Assembly (NCBI GenBank): GCA_030537135.1
Contig: JAUNOP010000005.1
Coordinates: 1 to 64,000 of the forward strand
Source: Eubacteriales bacterium
Lineage (GTDB): Bacteria > Bacillota > Clostridia > Lachnospirales > Lachnospiraceae
DNA: 64,000 nt
Reading direction: 5' to 3'
Shown: positions 25,051-34,255 of the stretch, piece by piece
How the letters are laid out: each line of letters starts with the position of its first letter
Position numbering within the stretch: position 1 is the first letter of the stretch
Made by a program: the position numbers and the translations under genes
Notes under the pieces: model-generated
Databases searched by the model: none
The model's input: only the letters and a program-made list of their open reading frames with translations
Told to the model about the DNA's origin: nothing

Positions 25051-25170
25051 TCATAAATATGAGCAAAGTGTGACGAAAATCTAAAAGAAGTAGAAAAAAA
25101 ATAAATATCTGATAAACTTATAAGAGAGAAAAATATGTTTTTCAAAGGATGTAAGGGAGGAACGTACAAG

Positions 25171-25902
25171 ATGAACTATCATGCAGTGCTGGATATGCAC
25201 ACTCACACGATTGCAAGCGGTCATGCCTACTGTACACTCAGGGAAATGGCAAAGGCGGCTTCGGAAAAGGGGCTTAAAGCTCTGGGAATCACAGAACACG
25301 CGCCGTCCATGCCCGGAAGCTGCGGCAGGCTCTATTTTCATAACCTGAAGGTAATTCCCGGGGAGCTATATGGAATCCGCCTTTTTCTCGGCTCTGAAGT
25401 GAACATTGTAGACTTTAACGGAACTGTGGATCTGTCAGACAGAGAGCTGTCTAACCTGGATATTGTGATTGCAAGTCTCCACACCGTGTGTTTAAAGCCG
25501 GGAAACAGAGAAGAAAATACCAGAGCCTATGTAAAGGCCATGGAAAATCCGTATATTGACGTTATAGGCCATCCGGATGATGGACGGTATGAGGTAGACT
25601 ATCCTGCTGTTGTAGAGGCTGCCGCCAGATTTGGAAAGGTTCTGGAGCTTAACAATCATTCTCTTGAACCGGACTGCCTGCGGAGAAATGCAAAGGAAAA
25701 CGATACGATTCTCCTGGAGCTTTGCAGAGAAAAAAGGGTGCCTGTGCTGATGGGGAGCGACGCGCATTTTGACGATAGAATCGCAGAATTTTCCGAGGCA
25801 AGAGCTCTTCTGGAGGAGGTCGGATTTCCAGAAGAGCTGGTCCTGAACCGTTCGGTAGATGCTCTGCTTGAGAAAATCCGCATAGGAAAAAGGGGAAAAT
25901 AA
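25171..25902 (+). CDS. PHP-domain phosphoesterase, YcdX-like
   Basis: A 243-residue cytoplasmic metal-dependent phosphatase of the PHP family, YcdX group. The trinuclear-metal ligands appear in order: MHTHTIASGHAYCT (first H-x-H and second His), GITEHAPS, GSEVNIVD, IASLHT, IGHPDDGR and GSDAHFDDRI. All expected His/Asp positions are kept. AAGGGAGG is 10 nt before the ATG at 25171. A longer in-frame start at 25135 lacks a ribosome site. The physiological substrate of the family is uncertain. Confidence 0.9.
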   Translation: MNYHAVLDMHTHTIASGHAYCTLREMAKAASEKGLKALGITEHAPSMPGSCGRLYFHNLKVIPGELYGIRLFLGSEVNIVDFNGTVDLSDRELSNLDIVIASLHTVCLKPGNREENTRAYVKAMENPYIDVIGHPDDGRYEVDYPAVVEAAARFGKVLELNNHSLEPDCLRRNAKENDTILLELCREKRVPVLMGSDAHFDDRIAEFSEARALLEEVGFPEELVLNRSVDALLEKIRIGKRGK

Positions 25903-25967
25903 AAAACCGCTTGCTTTTCAGAATTTACCGTGCTAAAATGGCAATACGAAAGAAAGTTATACTTGCA

Positions 25968-26100
25968 AAGCAGCAGCTATACCCATGGGCATCCCGTAAT
26001 ACATGCTCCTTTGGAGCGGACGCTGTGCGACAAGGTATACGGTTATGAGCAAGCAGCGAAGCGGACGTCGTACCCTGTGGGTATTGCGAATGTCCGCTTA
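25968..26100. repeat. dispersed hairpin repeat family R1, copy C
   Basis: Matches copy A from CAGCAGCTATACCCATGGGC onward with only a few changes, including GGAGCGGACGCTGTGCGACA and the terminal stem GCGGACG...TGTCCGC enclosing TACCCTGTGGGTA. The 5' hairpin (TCAGAAGGGG) is absent here. Confidence 0.85.
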
Positions 26101-26133
26101 ACTATTGATTGAAGAAAAAGGAGAATATGCCAA

Positions 26134-26445
26134 ATGAGTAAGAATATCAGAACTGAGGCGGTGGATCATCTTTTTGAAGCGATTTTATGTCTGAAGAGCA
26201 AAGAGGAATGCTACACTTTTTTTGAGGATGTATGCACAATTAATGAGCTGCTGTCTCTCTCCCAGCGCTTTGAGGTTGCCAAAATGCTTATGGACAAGCG
26301 TACATATCTGGATATCTCTGAGAAGACGGGTGCTTCCACAGCGACTATCAGCCGCGTCAACCGCTCCCTGAATTATGGAAATGACGGTTACGAAATGGTA
26401 TTTGCCAGAATGAGAGAAAAAGAACAGGAAAATGCAGAAGAATAA
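26134..26445 (+). CDS. YerC/YecD family TrpR-like regulator
   Basis: A 103-residue DNA-binding protein of the TrpR superfamily. The sequence CTINELLSLSQRFEVAKMLM followed by KTGASTATISRVNRSLNYG is the diagnostic helix-turn-helix. In Firmicutes this gene is typically close to pcrA, as here (pcrA starts about 1 kb downstream). AAAGGAGAA precedes the ATG. No co-regulated tryptophan genes are present. Its target is unknown. Confidence 0.93.
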   Translation: MSKNIRTEAVDHLFEAILCLKSKEECYTFFEDVCTINELLSLSQRFEVAKMLMDKRTYLDISEKTGASTATISRVNRSLNYGNDGYEMVFARMREKEQENAEE

Positions 26446-26540
26446 GCAGCTTTGACAGAACAGGCAGTTTGCATGGAGCAGTCATATGAAGGAGAGATAT
26501 TTCTCATTCATGCGGCGGCTCCTGTGCCTGGGAAAGCTGT

Positions 26541-26567
26541 AACAGGCGGCTGCCTGTTTATTTTTTT
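26541..26567. terminator. terminator between convergent yerC-type and DUF1836 genes
   Basis: ACAGGC / GCCTGT around GGCT, followed by TTATTTTTTT on the plus strand. It overlaps the last codons of the minus-strand DUF1836 gene. Confidence 0.7.
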
Positions 26568-27175
26568 CCCTTTTTTCCCCTGTCCTGTTCTGGCGTCATT
26601 TCATCGATAAGGTGTTCAATCAGCATTTTCTTTATATAGACGTCAAAGCTCAAAAGACAGATAAAAGAAAATTTCTGAAGAAATTCACGGTCTTCCTCCG
26701 CGCTATCTGAGAAGGTCTGCAAAGACGCATTATATTTTCGGACTAAATCCTTTTTCAGAAGCTCAATCTGCGATTTCTCCATACTGAATACTTCATTGTA
26801 AATATAGGTCAGGTCAAAGCCCTGCTCAGCCTTGAAATATTTTCCAGTAATGGGCGCAAGAAGGGTCTGAATATCATTGATGGACAAAATGCTTTTGAAA
26901 TAATAAATAAAAATCAAGAGCAGCATGTGTTCTTTTGAATAACGCTTTTTCTCAGGAGAAGGAAGCAAGTCGTTTTTGGCATAATTATTAATCATGGTTT
27001 TTGTCAGGATTTTGTCCTCTGGGTGTCTCTTGGTGGAGGCAAGCTGAGATTCCATAAAGGTAGTTACCTGATCCATGTATAAATCAATATTGGGCAAATC
27101 CTCAGGTTTGATGTAATCAATCCTGGAAATACTGGATAGAATGCTGTTCAACAGGTCTTTTGTATCAATTGTCAT
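26558..27175 (-). CDS. DUF1836 domain protein
   Basis: A 205-residue protein of the DUF1836 family, common and uncharacterised in Clostridia. Typical parts are ISRIDYIKPEDLPNIDLYMD, TKTMINNYAKNDLLPSPEKK (an atypical winged-helix-like stretch resembling MerR helix 2) and RYSKEHMLLLIFIYYFKSIL. The fold suggests DNA binding, but no target is known. A lysine-rich tail closes the protein. Transcription should come from a promoter at 27406-27377 with a leader of nearly 200 nt. Confidence 0.88.
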   Translation of the reverse strand: MTIDTKDLLNSILSSISRIDYIKPEDLPNIDLYMDQVTTFMESQLASTKRHPEDKILTKTMINNYAKNDLLPSPEKKRYSKEHMLLLIFIYYFKSILSINDIQTLLAPITGKYFKAEQGFDLTYIYNEVFSMEKSQIELLKKDLVRKYNASLQTFSDSAEEDREFLQKFSFICLLSFDVYIKKMLIEHLIDEMTPEQDRGKKGKK

Positions 27176-27376
27176 AGTTTATACCAAACCTTTCAAGTGC
27201 AGGCGCTTCTTTTTTTCGCAGAGAGAATAGAAGACTTTTCCGCAGCCAATTTCTGGACAAAGGAATAAAATGTAAATTCTGCGCTTAGGCGCAGCAAAAA
27301 CCATAAGGAAGATATTTATGATATTTTCTGCAAATACAGCGGCTGAAATTTTGAATGTTCGCTTTAGTCCAATATT

Positions 27377-27406
27377 ATTATATACCAAAACAGGCTCGTA
27401 AATCAA
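27377..27406 (-). promoter_or_regulatory. promoter of the DUF1836 gene
   Basis: On the minus strand TTGATT (27406-27401), 18-bp spacer, TATAAT (27382-27377). The rest of the 27176-27496 gap holds nothing else recognised. The plus-strand TATACT at 27459 may be part of the pcrA promoter, without a convincing -35. Confidence 0.65.
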
Positions 27407-27496
27407 TGAAAGAGAAAGACAATTTTTTGTTTTTGTGGATAAAAATCCATGTACATGATATACTGATGTGAATAATAAATAATGGGAGAGACAGCA

Positions 27497-29752
27497 ATGA
27501 GCATATATGAAGGTTTAAATGATAAACAGCGGGAGGCAGTACTTTGCACAGAGGGGCCTCTCCTTATACTGGCGGGTGCGGGTTCAGGAAAAACAAGGGT
27601 TCTGACACACAGGATTGCCTATCTGATAGAGGAAAAAGGGGTAAATCCGTGGAATATCCTTGCGATTACCTTTACGAACAAGGCGGCAGGAGAGATGAGA
27701 GAGCGAGTGGACAAAATTGTAGGCTTTGGCGCAGAGAGTGTCTGGGTTTCAACCTTTCACTCGACCTGCGTGAGGATTTTGCGAAGATACATAGACCGCC
27801 TGGGGTTTGATACAAATTTTACAATTTATGACACAGACGATCAGAAGACGCTGATGAAAGGGCTGTGCAGGCAGTTTCAAATTGACACAAAGTATCTTCC
27901 TGAACGTTCTATTATGACAAAGATTTCTCATGCAAAGGAAAAAGGCATAAATCCCGATGAATACGAGAAGAGAATAGCTGCCGGGGATTTTACAATGAAA
28001 AAGGTTGCTATGGTTTACAGGGCTTATCAGGAGCAGCTTAAAAAGAGCAATGCCCTGGATTTTGACGATCTTCTTGTAAAAACAGTAGAATTGTTTCAGG
28101 CAGAGCCTGAGGTTCTGGAATCCTATCAGAACCGTTTTCGTTATATTATGATAGACGAATACCAGGATACGAATTACATACAGTTTAAGCTGGTAAGCCT
28201 CCTGGCCGCCAAATACCAGAATCTCTGTGTTGTGGGGGATGACGACCAGTCTATTTACAAGTTCAGAGGAGCAGACATTGAGAATATTCTGGGCTTTGAG
28301 AAAACATTTCCAGCGGCGCAGGTGATACGTCTGGAGCAGAATTACAGATCTACAAAGAGAATTCTGGAAGCAGCGAACTGTGTTATCAGCAACAACGAAG
28401 AGCGCAAGAAAAAAACACTGTGGACAGAGAACGAGGATGGAGAATTCATACATTTTCATAAATTTGACAATGGGTTTGGGGAAGCCTCCTTCATTGCAGA
28501 GGATATCCAGAAAAAGCATGAGAAGGGGCTCTGCTCCTATAAGGACTGCGCTATTTTGTACCGCACCAATGCCCAGTCCCGCCTTCTGGAGGAAAAGCTT
28601 CTGCTGGAGGGCATCCCCTATAAGCTGGTAGGAGGAATCAATTTCTACGCAAGAAAGGAAATCAAGGATCTGATTTGCTACCTGAAAACAGTGGACAATG
28701 CCAGAGACGATCTGGCCGTAAAACGAATCCTCAATGTTCCAAAAAGGGGAATCGGATTGACCACACAGGGCAGGATACAGGATTATGCGGATGAAATGGA
28801 AATGAGCTTCTATGACGCTCTCTGTGAGGCAGAGACTATTCCAGGCATGGGAAGAAGCGCAGGAAAAATCAAGGGTTTTGTCTCTCTTATTCAGGCGCTC
28901 CGCTCAAAGGCAGAGGAATATACAGTCAGGGAGCTTCTGGAGGATATTATCACTGACACAGAGTACGTGGATCAGCTTCGTGCAGAAGGAACAGAAGAAG
29001 CCGAGGCCAGGATTGAAAACATTGATGAACTCATTTCAAAGGCTCAGTCCTATGAGGATGCATGTAAGGCGAGCGGCCAGGAGGGAAGTCTTGGCAATTT
29101 TCTGGAGGAAATCGCTCTTATAGCGGATATAGATTCTGTGGATCCGGAACAGGACTATGTGCTTCTTATGACATTTCACACGGCAAAGGGACTGGAATTT
29201 CCCAGGGTTTATATGGCGGGTATGGAGGATGGATTGTTTCCGAGCTATATGGCGCTTAGCTCTGATGATATGTCAGACCTTGAGGAAGAGAGAAGGCTAT
29301 GCTATGTAGGGATTACAAGGGCAATGAAGGATTTGACAATGACCTACTCGCACATGAGAATGGTCAGAGGAGAAACCAGAATCAATCGAATTTCCCGGTT
29401 TGTCCAGGAAATTCCAAGAGAGCTGGTGGATCTGGGAAATGCGTCCCAGGAGAAAAGGGCGGCCAGCGCTTCTGAAAGCAGCGCTGGATCCCATAGACCA
29501 ATCTCAGCTTATGAACAGATGCGTCAGGCCTTTCATGCAAATGTATTCCAGCCAAAGACCTATGCCGTCACAAAGAGTGCGTCATTGGAGTATCAGGAGG
29601 GAGACAGAGTTCGTCATATGAAATTTGGCCTAGGAGTGGTGCGCTCTATTGTGGATGGAGGAAAGGACTATGAGGTGACAGTGGACTTTGATAAAGTAGG
29701 AGTTAAAAAAATGTTTGCAGGATTTGCCAAGTTAAAGAAAATACAGGAATGA
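27497..29752 (+). CDS. pcrA: ATP-dependent DNA helicase PcrA
   Basis: A 751-residue superfamily 1A 3'-5' helicase that removes RecA and stalled complexes and acts in nucleotide excision repair and plasmid replication. Motif I is AGAGSGKT (26-33), Ia ITFTNKAAGEM, motif II DEYQDTN (220-226), III VVGDDDQSIYKFRGA, IV LEQNYRST, V FHTAKGLEFPRVY and VI EERRLCYVGITRA. The C-terminal 50 residues (GDRVRHMKFGLGVV, FDKVGVKKMFAGFAKLKKI) are the Tudor-like domain that binds RNA polymerase. The ATG at 27497 is preferred over 27482 because GGGAGAG lies between them. Confidence 0.97.
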   Translation: MSIYEGLNDKQREAVLCTEGPLLILAGAGSGKTRVLTHRIAYLIEEKGVNPWNILAITFTNKAAGEMRERVDKIVGFGAESVWVSTFHSTCVRILRRYIDRLGFDTNFTIYDTDDQKTLMKGLCRQFQIDTKYLPERSIMTKISHAKEKGINPDEYEKRIAAGDFTMKKVAMVYRAYQEQLKKSNALDFDDLLVKTVELFQAEPEVLESYQNRFRYIMIDEYQDTNYIQFKLVSLLAAKYQNLCVVGDDDQSIYKFRGADIENILGFEKTFPAAQVIRLEQNYRSTKRILEAANCVISNNEERKKKTLWTENEDGEFIHFHKFDNGFGEASFIAEDIQKKHEKGLCSYKDCAILYRTNAQSRLLEEKLLLEGIPYKLVGGINFYARKEIKDLICYLKTVDNARDDLAVKRILNVPKRGIGLTTQGRIQDYADEMEMSFYDALCEAETIPGMGRSAGKIKGFVSLIQALRSKAEEYTVRELLEDIITDTEYVDQLRAEGTEEAEARIENIDELISKAQSYEDACKASGQEGSLGNFLEEIALIADIDSVDPEQDYVLLMTFHTAKGLEFPRVYMAGMEDGLFPSYMALSSDDMSDLEEERRLCYVGITRAMKDLTMTYSHMRMVRGETRINRISRFVQEIPRELVDLGNASQEKRAASASESSAGSHRPISAYEQMRQAFHANVFQPKTYAVTKSASLEYQEGDRVRHMKFGLGVVRSIVDGGKDYEVTVDFDKVGVKKMFAGFAKLKKIQE

Positions 29753-29790
29753 TTTTACTACCAGGAAATTTGGAAATTTCAAAGATTTAA

Positions 29791-29819
29791 TTGTGAAAAA
29801 CAGCATATAGTGGTATAAT
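29791..29819 (+). promoter_or_regulatory. promoter of small membrane protein gene
   Basis: TTGTGA (29791-29796), 17-bp spacer, TATAAT (29814-29819). Confidence 0.6.
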
Positions 29820-29903
29820 AATAACAATTTAACCAATAAGCTCTGACAGAAGCTATGAGGTTATAAAAATTCCGTTTTGAATTTAGAGAGGATGGTGCCT
29901 GAT

Positions 29904-30125
29904 ATGAACATGAACAAAATTGAAGAGTTATTGGCAGCTTTGAAGAAGAATGAGGAAGACAGACAGAAGAACACAGTCCTTTGGGTTCTGGCAATCATTG
30001 GTGCGGTTGCAGCAGTGGCTGGAATTGCTTATGGCGTGTACCGTTTCTTCACTCCCGATTATTTAGAGGATTTTGAAGATGATTTAGATGACGACATGGA
30101 TGATTACTTTGAGGACGAGGAATAA
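29904..30125 (+). CDS. small single-pass membrane protein with acidic tail
   Basis: A protein of 73 residues (81 if the in-frame ATG at 29883-29892 region is used). A charged N-terminal helix (NKIEELLAALKKNEEDRQ) leads to one membrane span (TVLWVLAIIGAVAAVAGIAY) and a strongly acidic C-terminus (EDFEDDLDDDMDDYFEDEE). Similar short proteins are common in Lachnospiraceae without known function. It has its own promoter and terminator, so it is a separate gene and not part of pcrA. Confidence 0.75.
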   Translation: MNMNKIEELLAALKKNEEDRQKNTVLWVLAIIGAVAAVAGIAYGVYRFFTPDYLEDFEDDLDDDMDDYFEDEE

Positions 30126-30237
30126 TAGGAGCAGGGCAGAAAAAGTGCTGACCGAAGGCAACTATTATAACTACAGTTTGTACAAGGCTGAGAACAGGTT
30201 TCGTCGGCTTACGCTGACTATCAGAAATTAATGTGTT

Positions 30238-30265
30238 AGCCCCGGCAAGAGCCGGGGCTATTTTC
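30238..30265 (+). terminator. rho-independent terminator
   Basis: AGCCCCGGC (30238-30246) pairs perfectly with GCCGGGGCT (30251-30259), followed by ATTTT. Confidence 0.9.
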
Positions 30266-30379
30266 AGGTAAAGCATTTTCCTGGATATTTCGGGAAGAAT
30301 GAGATTATTCATTACTATTTCTTATGTTTGCAGCAGCACTTAGGCGCTTAACGATAAAATCCTGCGTAAAATGGCAAAA

Positions 30380-30453
30380 TTTTAACGTATCAAGCAAGTC
30401 TCCCACTTCAATTTCGCGGAGAAATAAGAGGTGAGTGGGGGACTTGCTTGTCC
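30380..30453. repeat. dispersed repeat family R2, copy 2
   Basis: TTTTAACGTATCAAGCAAGT...GTGGGGGACTTGCTTGTCC. The ends AAGCAAGTCTCCCACTTC and GAGTGGGGGACTTGCTT pair into a near-perfect stem of about 16 bp around an A-rich loop. It shares most of its bases with copy 1 at 23377-23448. It lies in the 318-bp gap between the terminator and the methyltransferase gene, where nothing else was recognised. Confidence 0.75.
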
Positions 30454-30583
30454 GGGTTAGGCAGCATTTTGGGCTGCTTGTCTGAGGCTTTTTGCGTCAG
30501 AGGGAGGAAGATACCTCGCAAGGCGGCGCCTGTGGATAGTAATGATCGTTCTTCTACTTACAAAGACATGGAGAGATTGCAAA

Positions 30584-31981
30584 ATGGTTTTAAAAAAGGG
30601 TGAAATATATGAGGGCGTTATCCAGAAGGTAGATTTTCCTAATAAGGGAAGAATTATAATAGAGGACACGACTGTGACGGTAAAGAATGGAATTCCAGGA
30701 CAGAGGGTACGCTTTTTGATTCATAAAAAGCGTGGGAAGCGCCTGGAGGGACGGCTGTTGGAGGTCTTGGAGAAATCGCCTCTGGAGACACGTAAGCCAC
30801 TATGCTCTGTTTTTCCAGAATGCGGCGGCTGTATGTATCAGACAATGGCTTATGAGGAACAGCTTAGGATGAAGGAGGAACAGGTTCGTACGCTTTTGGA
30901 GCAGGCGCTCAGGGCGGGCGGACAGGTTGACGAACAGGGGAGAGCAGATTTTGATTGGGAGGGCATCCACGCAAGCCCCATAGAATTTGGCTATAGAAAT
31001 AAAATGGAGTTTTCCTTTGGAGACGACAGAAAGGATGGTCCTCTGACGCTGGGGCTTCATAAAAAGGGGAGTACCTATGATGTATTGAATACTGGCGACT
31101 GCCGCCTTGTCCACGAGGACATGACAAGAATACTTCGCTGTGTGTGGCATTATTTTTCCAGCCGGGGTGTGAGTCATTACAAAAAAATGCAGCATACAGG
31201 CTATCTTCGTCATCTTCTCCTGCGCCGGGGAGTGACAAGCGGAGAGATTCTGGTCAATCTCATTACCACTAGTCAGGAGGAGCATGATTTGGAGCCTCTG
31301 AAGGAGGAGCTTTTGAGCCTTCCTCTGGAAGGGAGGATTGTCGGAGTGATGCATATTGTGAACGATTCCCTTTCTGATACAGTGCAGTGTGATGAAATGC
31401 GGATTCTGTATGGACAGGATTTCTTTTATGAAACCCTGCTTGGGCTTACCTTTAAAATCAGCACCTTTTCCTTTTTTCAGCCGAATTCACTGGCAGCAGA
31501 GATTCTATATTCTATTGTGAGGGAATATGTGGGAGATACCAGGGATAAGGTAGTCTTTGACTTATACAGCGGCACAGGAACGATCGCCCAGCTTCTGGCT
31601 GCTGTGGCAAAGGAAGTGATTGGCGTTGAGATTGTAGAAGAGGCTGTAGAGGCCGCACGGCTTAATGCACGGAGGAATGGTCTTGAAAACTGCCGTTTTA
31701 TTGCAGGAGATGTACTGAAAGTTCTGGACGAGCTTGAGGAAAAGCCAGATACGATTGTGCTGGATCCGCCAAGAGATGGAATTCACCCAAAGGCTCTGCC
31801 GAAAATACTGGATTATGGAGTGGATAGGATTGTGTATATTTCGTGCAAGGCTACAAGCCTTGCACGGGACTTGGAAAGCTTTCTGGCAAAGGGGTATCGG
31901 GTGGTGAAGGCTGCGGGAGTGGATCAGTTTTGCGAGACGGTACATGCTGAAACAGTCGCTCTTCTCGTTAAGAATCGTTGA
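30584..31981 (+). CDS. rlmD: 23S rRNA (uracil-C5)-methyltransferase, RlmD/RumA type
   Basis: A 465-residue SAM-dependent RNA m5U methyltransferase. A TRAM RNA-binding domain covers residues 1-58 (VLKKGEIYEGVIQKVDFPN). The iron-sulfur cluster cysteines are in KPLCSVFPECGGCMYQ. The methylase domain has DLYSGTGTIAQLL (SAM site), VLDPPRDGIHPK and YISCKATSLARDL (catalytic Cys), ending in DQFCETVHAETVALL. GGAGAG with 8-nt spacing supports the ATG at 30584. The exact target (U1939, U747 or another) cannot be read off, because Gram-positive homologues differ from E. coli in specificity. Confidence 0.92.
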   Translation: MVLKKGEIYEGVIQKVDFPNKGRIIIEDTTVTVKNGIPGQRVRFLIHKKRGKRLEGRLLEVLEKSPLETRKPLCSVFPECGGCMYQTMAYEEQLRMKEEQVRTLLEQALRAGGQVDEQGRADFDWEGIHASPIEFGYRNKMEFSFGDDRKDGPLTLGLHKKGSTYDVLNTGDCRLVHEDMTRILRCVWHYFSSRGVSHYKKMQHTGYLRHLLLRRGVTSGEILVNLITTSQEEHDLEPLKEELLSLPLEGRIVGVMHIVNDSLSDTVQCDEMRILYGQDFFYETLLGLTFKISTFSFFQPNSLAAEILYSIVREYVGDTRDKVVFDLYSGTGTIAQLLAAVAKEVIGVEIVEEAVEAARLNARRNGLENCRFIAGDVLKVLDELEEKPDTIVLDPPRDGIHPKALPKILDYGVDRIVYISCKATSLARDLESFLAKGYRVVKAAGVDQFCETVHAETVALLVKNR

Positions 31982-32083
31982 TTTTCCGGGCTTTTTCGGT
32001 ACTTTTGGGAAAAATGGACTTGTGTTTTTACGAAGAAAATAGATGTGAATGAAATATTTTACGACCGGTGGGGTAAGTGGAAA

Positions 32084-32146
32084 ACAGGGTTTTGTTCCGT
32101 GGTATCCGGAAGAATGGATACCACGGGACGAAACCCTGTATTTTTT
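32084..32146 (+). terminator. long rho-independent terminator
   Basis: ACAGGGTTT, then TCCGTGGTATCC, pairs with GGATACCACGGGA and AAACCCTGT, followed by ATTTTTT: a stem of about 24 bp. It separates the methyltransferase gene from the convergent cit genes. Confidence 0.92.
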
Positions 32147-32219
32147 GGCAAAAGTAGGAACCACAGGACGAAAGTCTATGCTTTATGATAAAAGTAGAAA
32201 CTATAGGATAAAACTATAA

Positions 32220-33263
32220 TTAATAATGCACTACATTTTCTGCATTGCATATACGTTCAATAATCGAAGTAGCAGCACTGCTTTTAAAATATTTTAAGGT
32301 TGAGTTTGGAACAAGTTCACCGAGGGCATCAAAGTTTTTTCTCTGGATATATTTGCGGACGGTGGAAGCGCTGATAGGCGTTCCATTCAGCTCTTTTCGA
32401 GGAACTATTATACAATCAATTCCGGCATCAGGCAGTTCTTTCGACATAATCTGATTATAGAGTCCGGTTACCTGGCTGTTGGGTTCTTCTCCTACATAAC
32501 GACAGGTAATGGCTAAGGTATCAGCAATTTTTTTGAAAACCGTCAGATCCAGTTTCGCATGGCTTTTTATCACAGTTTCTTCATCTTTCAGAAAGTAGCT
32601 TGGGAAGGTTGCATTGCTGATGATATAAGGTCCGCTGTCATGACAGATGACATTGGGGAGATGTGCGGTACCTTCCAGTACGAGCTGCTTTCGGACAGAA
32701 AAAGGAATCAGGCTGGCATCTTCACTTACGATAAACAGATGAAGAGTATCGCATTCTGAAGCAGCTTTTTCCACCAAATACTGATGCCCCAGTGTGAAGG
32801 GGTTGGCGTTCATAACCAGAGCTGCTGATTTACCGGTAGCTTTTGTTTTGGAAAGATTGGCCAGGTAATCCGAAAAACCGTTTCGCCTGTTTTCCATAAA
32901 GACAAGAGTTCCGTCTACCCTTGCGATTTCATGGAAGCCTAAATCCTGAAAAAACTTTGCAGAATTTATTTTTGTATAAAGAAACAGGTGAAGATTCCCG
33001 CGGCTATATTGAACATCAATCAGATGGGTGATGATCTCGTTCAGAAGTCCTTCTCCCTGATGACTGCTGCTGACGGCAAAGCAGCGGAGCGTATTTCCAA
33101 AGCAGCTTCCGGTAGCGATGATACGGTAATTTTCATCGTACATTGCACAGATGTAATCCAGGTTTGCATCACGGCGGATGCCCTCCTGTTCAAGCAGGGC
33201 ATCAATTTGCGTAAGGCTGCGCCGGTCCGTCGGATAAATTTGGGAAATCATATAATCAGACAT
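32220..33263 (-). CDS. citC: [citrate (pro-3S)-lyase] ligase
   Basis: A 347-residue enzyme that acetylates the thiol of the citrate lyase acyl-carrier subunit, activating the lyase. The N-terminal 120 residues are GNAT-like (AVSSSHQGEGLLNEIITHLI). The second half is a nucleotidyl-transferase fold with ALVMNANPFTLGHQYLVEKA (the HxGH-like ATP site reads TLGHQ) and GTPISASTVRKYIQRKNF. It is the last gene of a minus-strand pair, 3 bp after citXG. The lyase subunits citD, citE and citF are not in the window, so the enzyme appears to have no local target. Confidence 0.93.
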   Translation of the reverse strand: MSDYMISQIYPTDRRSLTQIDALLEQEGIRRDANLDYICAMYDENYRIIATGSCFGNTLRCFAVSSSHQGEGLLNEIITHLIDVQYSRGNLHLFLYTKINSAKFFQDLGFHEIARVDGTLVFMENRRNGFSDYLANLSKTKATGKSAALVMNANPFTLGHQYLVEKAASECDTLHLFIVSEDASLIPFSVRKQLVLEGTAHLPNVICHDSGPYIISNATFPSYFLKDEETVIKSHAKLDLTVFKKIADTLAITCRYVGEEPNSQVTGLYNQIMSKELPDAGIDCIIVPRKELNGTPISASTVRKYIQRKNFDALGELVPNSTLKYFKSSAATSIIERICNAENVVHY

Positions 33264-33266
33264 TTT

Positions 33267-34253
33267 TTATTCCTCACTTTCTAAAAAATATAAGAAGTAG
33301 CAGATTGCCAGCAGGTCGGCACTTCCTCCGGGGGAGAGATTTTTTTCGATAAAATTCCGATCCAGCTGCTCTAAAATCTGTTTGTCGGGATAAGGTGTCC
33401 TGGCGAGTACCTCTTTTATGTTTTCCACGGTTTTTTGCTGTGTGACGACATCGCTTCTTGCAATCAGGTTGGTGTCTGTGGCAGAAGCCATTAACGCCAA
33501 CAGGGCGGCGCAGCCAGCGTCATTGATGCTGAGTCCCCGGGCAAGTCCCTCTTTGAGAATGGGGAGTCCCGTATATTGTACAGCAGGAAATCCGGCTTCT
33601 ACCTGACCCCGGATTCCGGTGATCTGATAATGCAGATACAGCTTCTGTCCGGTTGTAACAGCAGTTTCCTCTGTAAGCCCGGCAAAGTCCGAGGCTGTAA
33701 GTCCCTGCGTCATTGCTGCACACTCTTTCAGAATCCGTTCCGGCATCCTCCATTGGTCTCTGGGTAGCCGTCCAAGGGCAGCACAGAGGATTCCCACAGA
33801 AAAAATGGCACCCTTATGAGTATTAATCCCCTTGGTGGCAGAAAACATGTCGGCTTCGGCCTTTTTTCCTGCAGGACGCAGACGCAGGAAGGTTTCTGCT
33901 GCAGGAAGACCGGAAGTCTGCCTGCCGATTCTGGTGCATGATTCAAAGTAAGGAAACAATGCACAGGCGCTGTCCATGAAAGTAAAGATATCCATATCTT
34001 TATGACTTCCGCTGTTTGAGCGGTCAACAAGCCCCGGCTTCGGCGTGGTGCAGACTTCATAAAGAAGCGCCCTTACGGCAAGCCTGGCAGTATCTCTTAC
34101 ATCCGCTTCCTCTATGGCATTGACAAGAATCTGTTTTGTACAGTTCTGAAGATCTTCGACACTGTGGGTACGGCTGCGGGCACATTCCTTTGCCGGTCTC
34201 CCGCAGACAAGGCAGCGGCGAGGAGAAAGGCCCAGTTCTGTACGGTCAACCAT
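33267..34253 (-). CDS. citG: CitG triphosphoribosyl-dephospho-CoA synthase with truncated CitX part
   Basis: About 328 residues. Residues 1-45 (VDRTELGLSPRRCLVCGRPA and the following HSVEDL) are the C-terminal end of CitX, the holo-ACP synthase. The rest is complete CitG, which makes the prosthetic-group precursor of citrate lyase: LLYEVCTTPKPGLVDRSNSG, DMDIFTFMDSACALFPYFE, TKGINTHKGAIFSVGILC and ATDTNLIARSD are all conserved. Natural CitXG fusions exist in Firmicutes, so this was one. The join to kinase sequence at about 34255 removed the CitX N-terminus. The promoter of the operon went with it, so expression is doubtful. Confidence 0.85.
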   Translation of the reverse strand: MVDRTELGLSPRRCLVCGRPAKECARSRTHSVEDLQNCTKQILVNAIEEADVRDTARLAVRALLYEVCTTPKPGLVDRSNSGSHKDMDIFTFMDSACALFPYFESCTRIGRQTSGLPAAETFLRLRPAGKKAEADMFSATKGINTHKGAIFSVGILCAALGRLPRDQWRMPERILKECAAMTQGLTASDFAGLTEETAVTTGQKLYLHYQITGIRGQVEAGFPAVQYTGLPILKEGLARGLSINDAGCAALLALMASATDTNLIARSDVVTQQKTVENIKEVLARTPYPDKQILEQLDRNFIEKNLSPGGSADLLAICYFLYFLESEE

Positions 34254-34255
34254 GG

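Noticed and set aside
27179..27406. Minus-strand open frame of 75 codons upstream of DUF1836
   Set aside because: Begins within the promoter and covers the leader; no ribosome site or similarity.
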